Source: JAAAPF01 sp964481035
GTDB taxonomy: Bacteria; Pseudomonadota; Alphaproteobacteria; Geminicoccales; Geminicoccaceae
Assembly (NCBI GenBank): GCA_964481035.1
Contig: CAYZSE010000016.1
Coordinates: 1-31,623, forward strand
Direction of reading: 5' to 3'
Length of the DNA: 31,623 bases
Position numbers and translations under genes: made by a program. Below, piece by piece: positions 7,759-14,720 of the stretch; within the stretch, counting starts at the first letter, position 1; each line of letters opens with the position of its first letter. A model generated the notes under the pieces. That model did not search any database, was not told the origin of the DNA, and was given only the letters and a program-made list of their open reading frames with translations.

Positions 7759-9315
7759 TCAGAGCGGGATGTCGCCGTGCTTCTTGGCCGGGCGGAGTTC
7801 GCGCTTCGGCAAGAGCTTGCGCAGGGCGAGCGCCAGTGTGGGGCGGGTCTCGCCGGGCTCGATCACGTCGGTGATGTAGCCGCGCGCCGCGGCCAGGTAG
7901 GGCGAGGCGAACTGTTCGCGGTACTCGGCGGCGAGCTCGGCCGCGCGGGCCCGGCGGTCGTCGGCGTCCTTCAGCTCGTTGCGATAGAGGATGTTGACGG
8001 CCCCCTCGGCGCCCATCACCGCGATCTCGGCCCCGGGCCAGGCGAACACCGCGTCCGCGCCCATCTCCTGCGAGCACATGGCGAGGTACGAGCCGCCATA
8101 GGCCTTGCGCAGGATGATGGTGATCTTCGGCACGGTGGCCGAGGCGTAGGTGTAGAGCAGCTTGGCGCCGTGCCGGATGATGCCGCCGCGCTCCTGCTCG
8201 ATCCCGGGCAGAAAGCCCGGCACGTCGACGAGGGTGACCAGCGGGATGTTGAAGGCGTTGCAAAAGCGGATGAAGCGCGCGCCTTTGTCGGAGGCGTCGA
8301 TGTCGAGCGCGCCCGCCTTGACCTTCGATTGATTGGCCAGGAGCCCGACGACGACACCCTGGATACGTCCGAAGCCGACCACCAGGTTGCCGGCCCAGCG
8401 CGCATGCACCTCCAAGAACGCGCCGTCGTCGAGCACCCGGCGGATGATGGGCTGCACGTCCATCGGCTCGCTGGACGTCTCGGGCAGCAGCGCCGCCATC
8501 GCCTCGTCCGGGGACAGGTCGAGCTCCGCCGCGAGCGCGTGCGGCGGATCCTCGCTGTTGTTGGCGGGCACGTAGCTCAACAGCTGCTTGGTGATTCGAA
8601 TGGCGTCGCGGTCGTCGGCGGCGACGAAATGGACGTTGCCGCTCACCGACGCGTGCATCGCCGCGCTGCCGACCTCGTCGAGGCTGGTGGTGCGGCCCGT
8701 CACCGATTTAATGACTTCCGGGCCGGTGATGAACATGTGGGCATTCTTCTCCGTCATGATGATGAAGTCCATCAAGGCCGGCGAATAGGAAGCACCGCCG
8801 GCGCACGGCCCGGCGATCACCGCGATCTGCGGCACGACGCCCGAGAGCAGGACGTTCTGGTAGAAGACCTCGCCATAGCCGGACAGGGCGTCGACGGCTT
8901 CTTGGATGCGGGCGCCGGCGGAGTCCTTGAAGGCGACGACGGGGCAGCCGATTTTCAACGCGAGCTGCATCGACTGGACGATCTTCTTGGCGTGCATCTT
9001 GCCCAAGGTGCCGCCCATGACGGTGAAGTCCTGGCTGATCGCCGCGACCACCCGATCGCCGACATAGCCGGTGCCGACGACCACCCCATCGGCGGGCAGC
9101 TCCTTGCCGGCGAGGCCGAAGAAGCGCGCGTCGTGCGCGGCGTGCGTGCCGATCTCCTGGAAGGTGTCGTGCTCGAAGAGCTGCTCGAGCCGCTCACGCA
9201 CCCCGAGCAGGCCTTTGCCGTGCCGCTCTTGAAGCTTCTTCGCGCCACCACCGGCAACGACCTTGGCGCGCTTCTCGCGCAGCAGCTCGAGTTGCTTCGT
9301 CGACAGCATCGGCAT
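7759..9315 (-). CDS. Acyl-CoA carboxyltransferase/decarboxylase alpha subunit (MmdA/PccB family)
   Basis: This 518-residue protein is full length for the biotin-dependent carboxyltransferase family (two crotonase-fold domains, about 20-260 and 280-518). It moves carboxyl from an acyl-CoA to biotin. Seen motifs are GPCAGGASYSPALMDFIIM in the N-domain and RKAYGGSYLAMCS and GAEGAVNILYR in the C-domain, which form the oxyanion and CoA sites. By sequence it could be methylmalonyl-CoA decarboxylase alpha or propionyl-CoA carboxylase beta. The linked beta, gamma and biotin-carrier genes, with no biotin carboxylase beside them, favour decarboxylation coupled to sodium export. A second ATG at 9309 has better spacing from AAGGGGG and may be the true start. 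Confidence 0.88.
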   Translation of the reverse strand: MPMLSTKQLELLREKRAKVVAGGGAKKLQERHGKGLLGVRERLEQLFEHDTFQEIGTHAAHDARFFGLAGKELPADGVVVGTGYVGDRVVAAISQDFTVMGGTLGKMHAKKIVQSMQLALKIGCPVVAFKDSAGARIQEAVDALSGYGEVFYQNVLLSGVVPQIAVIAGPCAGGASYSPALMDFIIMTEKNAHMFITGPEVIKSVTGRTTSLDEVGSAAMHASVSGNVHFVAADDRDAIRITKQLLSYVPANNSEDPPHALAAELDLSPDEAMAALLPETSSEPMDVQPIIRRVLDDGAFLEVHARWAGNLVVGFGRIQGVVVGLLANQSKVKAGALDIDASDKGARFIRFCNAFNIPLVTLVDVPGFLPGIEQERGGIIRHGAKLLYTYASATVPKITIILRKAYGGSYLAMCSQEMGADAVFAWPGAEIAVMGAEGAVNILYRNELKDADDRRARAAELAAEYREQFASPYLAAARGYITDVIEPGETRPTLALALRKLLPKRELRPAKKHGDIPL

Positions 9316-9340
9316 GGCCCCCTTGCGCCTTGTATCCCCC

Positions 9341-9395
9341 GAAGTCGCCCGGCGCGCGACGATCTCGAAGCCAGCTCGATCCTATCGCCCCCGCC
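9341..9395. repeat. Left copy of a 55-base direct repeat abutting the assembly gap
   Basis: The 55 bases ending at the first N (starting GAAGTCGCCCGG, ending ATCGCCCCCGCC) are identical to 9496-9550 on the other side of the Ns. Exact identity that stops at the gap on one side is the sign of an unmerged contig overlap. Confidence 0.9.
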
Positions 9396-9495
9396 NNNNN
9401 NNNNNNNNNNNNNNNNNNNNNNNNNNNNNNNNNNNNNNNNNNNNNNNNNNNNNNNNNNNNNNNNNNNNNNNNNNNNNNNNNNNNNNNNNNNNNNN
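9396..9495. other. Assembly gap of exactly 100 Ns
   Basis: One hundred Ns, the usual placeholder for a scaffold gap of unknown size. Open frames that run through it are not real. With identical 55-base flanks, the true gap is probably zero or negative. Removing the Ns and one copy would leave about 159 bases between the decarboxylase alpha gene and the exonuclease gene. Confidence 0.95.
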
Positions 9496-9550
9496 GAAGT
9501 CGCCCGGCGCGCGACGATCTCGAAGCCAGCTCGATCCTATCGCCCCCGCC
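9496..9550. repeat. Right copy of the 55-base direct repeat abutting the assembly gap
   Basis: This is an exact copy of 9341-9395, beginning at the first base after the Ns. It lies between the two minus-strand clusters and shows no mobile-element features of its own. Confidence 0.9.
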
Positions 9551-9629
9551 GGGCTCGGCTAGGGCGCATTTTGGTAGAGGGGTGCCCGGCCGAGGGGGTG
9601 CCGAGCCGCGCCGTCGACGCGTGGGCGGC

Positions 9630-11765
9630 TCAGCGCTGCTGGTAGACGCCTTGGCGACGGCGCAGCGCCACCTGCTGCTCGGAGACCCGCAGGGCGTCGT
9701 TGAGCGTGCGGGTGCCGCCGGCCTCGAGCAGGGCGACGAGCCGCAAGAAGACGTGCGCGGTCGCGAGCGCGTCGCCGAGAGCCGTGTGGCGGTCGCGCTC
9801 GGGCAAGGTGACGCCGAAGCGCTCGGCGAGGGCGTCGAGGGTGAGGCTCGCACCCGGCCCGAAGACGTGCGCGGCGAGCAGCACCGTGTCGAGCACGGGC
9901 TGGCCGAAGGTCACCCCGAGCGTCCGCTGCCGCTTGGTGAGAAAGCTCATGTCGAAGGCGGCGTTGTGGGCGACCAGCACGCTGTCGCCGACGAAGGCGT
10001 GAAAGCGCGGCACCGCGACGGCGACGGGATCGGCATCGGCGACGTCGGCGTCGCCGATGCCGTGGATGCGGGTCGAAGCCGCCGGGATGCGCCGGCCGGG
10101 ATGGACGAGCCGATCGAAAACCTCGCCCCGCAGCACACGGCCGTTGACGATGCGCACGCCGCCGATCTGAACGATCTCGTCGTCACGCTGGGGCTCGAGC
10201 CCCGTCGTCTCCGTGTCGAAGACGACATAGTTGAGCTCGCGCAAGCCGGCGTCGGCCAGAGCCGAGCGTGTCGGCCGCGCGAACAGGTCGAAATCGTAGA
10301 ACTCGGGCCGCGCCGAGAGCGTCGGCGCGATCTTGCCCGGCTCGCGGCCGGCGGCCTGGGCACGGGGCAGCGGCAGCCGCAGCGCCGCCTCGCCACCACG
10401 CCGCACGCACCACATCTCGGCGCGGTGGCGATCAAGGACCTCGCGACCGGTGAGCCCGGCGAGCCCGTCGCCGAGGGGCTCGTGGAGCCACGCGGCGAGG
10501 CGATCGTCGCGCACGGGCTCGCCGAGCCAGACGAGGTCGAGCAGCACGCGCCCGGAGGTCGCCCGCATGTCCACCAGCACCTGGCGGGTGACCTCCGCGG
10601 TCGCCAGCCGCTTGATGACGTGGGCCAACAGAGCCAGCATCGAGGGGCTGTCGCAACGCACCCAGAGGTTGGCCGGGATGGTCGCGGTGTTCAGCGCGCA
10701 GACCGACGCCACCCGGTCGCCGAGAAAGGCGATCAGCGTCGAGGCGTAGATCGGCGAGGTCGGCCACGGGTTCATGCGCGCGTCACGGCCGATCTCGTCG
10801 AGGGTGTCGAGCGTGCTCGTCGCGGCGTCCCGCTCGCGGGCCAATGCCGCCTTCAGCTCGGCCCGTTCCCGCTCGCTCGGCGGCGGCGATCCCAGCGCCA
10901 CCTCCATCAGCGCGGCGAGGCCGGTGAACCGCCGCCGCAGCGCCTCCGCCGTGGCGTGCAGCGAGCTTTCGCGCTCGGCCGCGACCGTGATCTCCTCGGT
11001 GACGTCGTCGAAGGCCACGACGTAGCCGACCGGGGCCAACGCCGCCTCGTCGAGGGTCAGCGCCACCCGAGCCTTCAAGGTGAGCCCGCTGTGGCGGGTC
11101 GGCGCCACCGCCATCGCCGTCAACCCGTCGGGATGATCGCTCCAGCGGTCCTCGACGAAGCGGCGGCGCAGGCGCTCGACGGCGAAGCGGAACGGCTCGC
11201 CCGCCACCAGCGCGAAGAACGGCCGGCCGAGCCCGACCTCGCCGGCTTCGTGCAGGATCTGCACCGCGCGCTGGTTGTAGAGCAGGATCTCGTGCTCGAG
11301 ATTGCAGATGATGACGCCTTCCTGGAGGTCGCGGAGCACCGCTTCGAGCCGGGCCCGCTGGCGGTGGGCCTCGGCGGTGGCGGCGCGCACCTTCGTCTCG
11401 GTCTGCGCGCGGGCCTCGGCGAGGGCGTGGGTGACCTCGGCGACCGCAGGCGCGAGAAAGCCCAGATAGCGACCCTGGCGACCCAGCCCGTCACCGCGGG
11501 CGCCGCCGTGGACCACGGCGCGGACGTCCTGGCCGATCGCCGTGATCGGCTTGGCGAGGTGTTCGTCGAACTGCAGCCAGACCCAGACGACGAGCCCGGT
11601 AATGGCGAACCCGGCACCGCCGAAGGCGAGGACCAGCGTCGAGGTGGCGGCGGCCTCCAGCCGGCTCGACGTCAAGAGAAAGCCGGCGGCGAGCACGACG
11701 ACGGCGCCGGCGGCGATCAACGCGAAGAAGAGAAAGATGCGAAGCCGCAGGCTCCAGCGTTCCAC
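9630..11765 (-). CDS. Membrane sensor with PAS domain and degenerate histidine-kinase core fused to a DnaQ-type 3'-5' exonuclease
   Basis: This 711-residue protein joins sensory and nuclease parts. Seen in order: two transmembrane helices (about 10-32 and 40-62), a HAMP-like stretch, a coiled coil (about 100-130), a PAS domain (about 130-240, including DLQEGVIICNLEHEILLYNQRA), a DHp-like helical pair (about 250-320), a region that tracks a kinase ATPase fold (about 340-460), and a C-terminal DEDDh exonuclease (about 510-690). The exonuclease is intact: D517 and E519 in FDTETTG, D605 in AHNAAFD, H660 and D665 in HTALGD. The kinase-like part lacks the phospho-acceptor histidine and the asparagine and glycine boxes. 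The GTG start lies 3 bases after the receiver gene. It probably acts at the inner membrane; its substrate is unknown. Confidence 0.85.
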   Translation of the reverse strand: MERWSLRLRIFLFFALIAAGAVVVLAAGFLLTSSRLEAAATSTLVLAFGGAGFAITGLVVWVWLQFDEHLAKPITAIGQDVRAVVHGGARGDGLGRQGRYLGFLAPAVAEVTHALAEARAQTETKVRAATAEAHRQRARLEAVLRDLQEGVIICNLEHEILLYNQRAVQILHEAGEVGLGRPFFALVAGEPFRFAVERLRRRFVEDRWSDHPDGLTAMAVAPTRHSGLTLKARVALTLDEAALAPVGYVVAFDDVTEEITVAAERESSLHATAEALRRRFTGLAALMEVALGSPPPSERERAELKAALARERDAATSTLDTLDEIGRDARMNPWPTSPIYASTLIAFLGDRVASVCALNTATIPANLWVRCDSPSMLALLAHVIKRLATAEVTRQVLVDMRATSGRVLLDLVWLGEPVRDDRLAAWLHEPLGDGLAGLTGREVLDRHRAEMWCVRRGGEAALRLPLPRAQAAGREPGKIAPTLSARPEFYDFDLFARPTRSALADAGLRELNYVVFDTETTGLEPQRDDEIVQIGGVRIVNGRVLRGEVFDRLVHPGRRIPAASTRIHGIGDADVADADPVAVAVPRFHAFVGDSVLVAHNAAFDMSFLTKRQRTLGVTFGQPVLDTVLLAAHVFGPGASLTLDALAERFGVTLPERDRHTALGDALATAHVFLRLVALLEAGGTRTLNDALRVSEQQVALRRRQGVYQQR

Positions 11766-11768
11766 CGC

Positions 11769-12149
11769 CTATACCCGTGCGGGCAGGAGCACATCCTCCA
11801 GGGTCTGCTTGAGCGCGGCGACGCCGAACGGCTTCGCCAGGTAGCCGTCGGCGCCGGCGGCATGACCCCGCTCGCGCTCGTCGGGACGCGCCCGCGCGCT
11901 CACCATGACGACCTTCAGCTCCGGCACCCCGGGCCGGTCCTTGAGGCGACGGCAAAAGGCGTAGCCGTCGGTCTCGTCGAGCACGATGTCCAGGACCACG
12001 ACGTCGGGCGGCGCCGCGTCGACCTGCGCCAGTGCAGCGTCCGCGTCGGCGACACTCGTCACCCGGAACCCTTCTGAACTCAACAGACGTTCCAAGCAGA
12101 ACCGAATGACCGGGTCGTCATCGACGACGAGTATGGCTCGCGATGTCAT
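11769..12149 (-). CDS. Single-domain response regulator (CheY-like receiver)
   Basis: This is a 126-residue receiver with no output domain. Key residues are present: acidic cluster D10-D12 (VVDDDPV), phospho-acceptor D54 (VVLDIVL), S84 (VMVSAR) and K106 (LAKPFG). It should therefore be able to accept phosphate. The ATG at 12149 follows GGGAGG. The gene ends 3 bases before the exonuclease-fusion gene, so the two are almost certainly cotranslated partners. The linked sensor appears to have lost kinase chemistry, so phosphate probably comes from an unlinked kinase or a small donor. The receiver might instead control the fusion by docking. That role is inference. Confidence 0.9.
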   Translation of the reverse strand: MTSRAILVVDDDPVIRFCLERLLSSEGFRVTSVADADAALAQVDAAPPDVVVLDIVLDETDGYAFCRRLKDRPGVPELKVVMVSARARPDERERGHAAGADGYLAKPFGVAALKQTLEDVLLPARV

Positions 12150-12190
12150 ACGCGCCTCCCTGTACGAGGCTATTTTCCCTTGTAAGGTCG

Positions 12191-12219
12191 TATTTAGCGC
12201 AAAGTCGGTCTTTTGTCTG
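12191..12219 (-). promoter_or_regulatory. Candidate promoter for the receiver/exonuclease gene pair
   Basis: On the minus strand, CAGACA (12214-12219) and TAAATA (12191-12196) are separated by 17 bases, within an AT-richer patch of an otherwise GC-rich region. The implied start is about 35 bases before the receiver ATG. Matches to the sigma-70 consensus are partial, so this is tentative. Confidence 0.35.
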
Positions 12220-12241
12220 CGAGCGAAAGGTGGGGCTGGCC

Positions 12242-12778
12242 TCAATCGGAAGGCTCGCGTCCCGCGCGCTCGCACACGGCCTGCCGGATCGGATCGTCCG
12301 CCGCGACCTCCACCCAGGGTGCGCCGACAGGGGCACCTTCGGCATCGATCCCGGCCTCGGCGAAGAGGTCCGCGCGCCGCGGCTCGGTGCAGTCGTAGAG
12401 CTGCTCGACCTTGGCCGAGCCTTGGAAGCGGTCGACGAACCAGACATCCGCGCGGGCGCGATCACCAGCGACCGACTCGACGCTCGCCCCGTCCACCGCG
12501 ATGAAGCGCACGACCTGCGGCTGCACGAGCGTCCAGGGTTGCCACCAGGCCTGGCGGCGGAAGGTCTCGATCACCTCCACTCGGTCGCTGAGCTGGCCGG
12601 AGACGCGCTCGAACCACGTCTGCTCCATGAGAATGTGGAAGGCGAGCATGGTGGCGCCACCGACGGCCGGCGGCAGCCAACGCGGTGCCTTGCGGCCGAC
12701 CAGGCGGTAGCCGAGCATGACCATCCCGGCCATGGCGAAGCCGAGGACGATCGTGCCGATGAGCAGAAAGGCGCTCAT
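12242..12778 (-). CDS. Unknown membrane-anchored protein of the symporter/DUF294 cluster
   Basis: This encodes 178 residues: an N-terminal helix (about 4-24), a basic RLVGRKAPRW segment, a second hydrophobic stretch (about 36-52), then a soluble C-terminal domain of about 120 residues with many tryptophans and acidic residues. I do not recognise the fold. It begins 5 bases after the DUF294 gene, so it is very likely cotranslated with it. The soluble part could face either side of the membrane; the basic residues between the two helices suggest a cytosolic loop and an outward soluble domain. The cluster context suggests a role with the symporter or sensor, but nothing in the sequence proves it. 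Confidence 0.7.
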   Translation of the reverse strand: MSAFLLIGTIVLGFAMAGMVMLGYRLVGRKAPRWLPPAVGGATMLAFHILMEQTWFERVSGQLSDRVEVIETFRRQAWWQPWTLVQPQVVRFIAVDGASVESVAGDRARADVWFVDRFQGSAKVEQLYDCTEPRRADLFAEAGIDAEGAPVGAPWVEVAADDPIRQAVCERAGREPSD

Positions 12779-12783
12779 CGCGT

Positions 12784-14634
12784 TCAGCCGGCGCTGCGGG
12801 CGTGGCCGAGGGCCGACTGCAGCGACTTGATGACGCCGAAGGCGTCCTTGAGGTGGCCACGCTCGAGCGCCGACAGGCTCGACGGCGCCATGAAGTTGTC
12901 GGGCTTCTGCCCGGCCTTGATCTGCTTCGCTTGATGCTCCAGCCGGACCCGCGCGATCACGTCGTAGGCATCGACGAGGTCGTCCGCGCCCGATGTGCTG
13001 AGGCTGCCCGCCTCGCGCGCGGCCACGATCCGGTCGCGCGTGTTGACGTCCTCCACCGCCGCGTCGAGCGCGTAGACCCGGGCGAGGTCGACGATCGGCA
13101 CGATGCCGTTGTGCTTGAGGTCGACGGTGTTCTTGTGCTCGCCCGAGCGGATCAGCGCGAAGCCCCGCAAGAGGCCCAAGGGCGGCTGGTGGCCGAGCGA
13201 GTTGGCGACCATGTGCGCCCGGAAGATGCTGTTCTTGCGGGCCGCCTCGAGCGTCTCTTGCCGCAGCCCCGCGAACAGCGCCGTGTCACCGGCAATCGCG
13301 CGCAGATCGAACATTACGCTCGACAGCATCTGCGCCATCGGATCCGGCTTCCTGATCCAGCCCTGGAAGTACGAGCGCCACGTCTCGAGCGGCTGCCGCC
13401 ACTTGGGATTGGTCGCCATCATCTCACCTGGGCAGTAATAATAGCCGCAGGCGGCGAGCCCGTCGGACACCGCGGTCGCGAGCTGGCCGAAATAATCGCC
13501 GTGCGCGGCTGCGTCGTAGTCGTCGCGGAGGATGAGGCAATTGTCCTGGTCGGAGACGCCGGTCTGCTCGCGCCGCCCCTGCGAGCCGCAGGCGAGCCAG
13601 AGATAGGGCACCGGCGGCGCGCCCAGACGGATCTCGGCGAGCTGCAGGAGGCGCCGGGTCAAGGCGTCGGCGACGCCGGTGATGATCTGCCCCACCCGGC
13701 GCGGCGTCACCCCGGCGCCGACGAGCTGGACCAGCAGCTGCGGCAGCTGGCCGACCACCTCCGCCAGCTCCTCGACGCGCTCGCGCTTGGCGATGTCGCC
13801 GATCATGAACACGCTCGAGATCGATTGCCGGCGGATCATGTTGGTGCGCGTCAGGATGCCGACCGCGCGACCGTGATCGACGACGGGCAGATGGCCGATC
13901 CCCTTCTCGCTCATCAGCAGCATCGCGTCGAACAGCAGGGTCTGGGGGTCGACCGCGACGGGATCCGGCGTCATCACGGTGCTTACCGGGTCGTCGACGT
14001 CGCGACCTTCGGCCACGACCCGACGGGTCAGGTCGTTGGTGGTGACGATGCCGGTGAGCCGGCCCTCCACCTCGACCAGCAGGCAGGAGATGCCGTGGTC
14101 GCGCATCTGCGCGGCGGCCGCACGCGCGGAGGTCTCGGGCGTCACCGCGATCGGATCGCGCGTCATGACCTCGTGCAGCGGGCTCGTGATCACCGCCTCG
14201 CCCGGCTCGAAGGCCGCCACGGCCGACCGCCGTTGCCCCTCGTGCTTGAGCCGCTCGTAGTAGCGGGCGAAGTCGTCGTACTCGTGGATGAGGTCCAAGA
14301 ACACGCCGCGCGGGATGCACAAGACGGTGGTCGGGCGGTGCGCCACGGCGCGGTGCAGCGTGATCTCGCCGCGGATGATGGCGCGCGCGCCGACGGCCTC
14401 CCCGCGGACGCGGTGCTCGACGACGATGTTGTCGTCGCTGACGAGGTCGATGGCGCCGTTGTAGACGACGAAGAGAAAGTCGAGCTCGACGCCGCTGTCG
14501 TGCACCGGACGACCGCCGATCACGTCGAGTTCGCTGGTGCTATCGACCAAGGTCTCGAGCTCGCCCGCGGGCAGCAGGTCGAACGGATGGTGCTGGGTGA
14601 AGAAGCGGCGCAACATGTCGCGATGCTGGCCCAT
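12784..14634 (-). CDS. Cyclic-nucleotide-binding/CBS/DUF294 putative nucleotidyltransferase protein
   Basis: This is a 616-residue cytosolic protein with three parts. Residues about 10-135 resemble a cNMP-binding domain. Two CBS repeats (about 152-210 and 217-272; VMTRDPIAVTP, VMTPDPVAVDP) usually bind adenine nucleotides. A DUF294 nucleotidyltransferase-like domain (about 290-420) has GSQGRREQTGVSDQDN, with G350, S351, D362 and D364 matching the GS...DxD metal-binding pattern of the Pol-beta superfamily; a helical DUF294 C-terminal domain follows. The ATG at 14634 follows GGGGAG. The frame is open far upstream, but that is shadow of the symporter gene. It is related to GlnD-like uridylyltransferases by fold; its target is unknown. 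Confidence 0.88.
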   Translation of the reverse strand: MGQHRDMLRRFFTQHHPFDLLPAGELETLVDSTSELDVIGGRPVHDSGVELDFLFVVYNGAIDLVSDDNIVVEHRVRGEAVGARAIIRGEITLHRAVAHRPTTVLCIPRGVFLDLIHEYDDFARYYERLKHEGQRRSAVAAFEPGEAVITSPLHEVMTRDPIAVTPETSARAAAAQMRDHGISCLLVEVEGRLTGIVTTNDLTRRVVAEGRDVDDPVSTVMTPDPVAVDPQTLLFDAMLLMSEKGIGHLPVVDHGRAVGILTRTNMIRRQSISSVFMIGDIAKRERVEELAEVVGQLPQLLVQLVGAGVTPRRVGQIITGVADALTRRLLQLAEIRLGAPPVPYLWLACGSQGRREQTGVSDQDNCLILRDDYDAAAHGDYFGQLATAVSDGLAACGYYYCPGEMMATNPKWRQPLETWRSYFQGWIRKPDPMAQMLSSVMFDLRAIAGDTALFAGLRQETLEAARKNSIFRAHMVANSLGHQPPLGLLRGFALIRSGEHKNTVDLKHNGIVPIVDLARVYALDAAVEDVNTRDRIVAAREAGSLSTSGADDLVDAYDVIARVRLEHQAKQIKAGQKPDNFMAPSSLSALERGHLKDAFGVIKSLQSALGHARSAG

Positions 14635-14659
14635 GGCGGCTCCCCATGGCACGGCCGAG

Positions 14660-14690
14660 AAAAAGGCCCCACCCGCCGCCGGGTGGGGCC
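14660..14690 (-). terminator. Intrinsic terminator between the symporter and DUF294 genes
   Basis: On the minus strand a perfect 10-bp stem (GGCCCCACCC / GGGTGGGGCC) with a 6-base loop is followed at once by TTTTT. It lies between the symporter stop (14721) and the DUF294 start (14634). It could end symporter transcripts or act as an attenuator that sets lower expression of the downstream genes. Confidence 0.88.
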
Positions 14691-14720
14691 CCGTGCTTAG
14701 CGCACCCGCTCGCGCGGCTG

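Noticed and set aside
9341..9550. The 55-base repeats as a mobile-element or attachment-site duplication
   Set aside because: They abut the Ns exactly, lack any nearby recombinase or transposase, and are better explained as an assembly overlap.
6961..9645. An 894-codon plus-strand open frame running through the Ns
   Set aside because: It is the shadow of the decarboxylase alpha gene and passes through an assembly gap.
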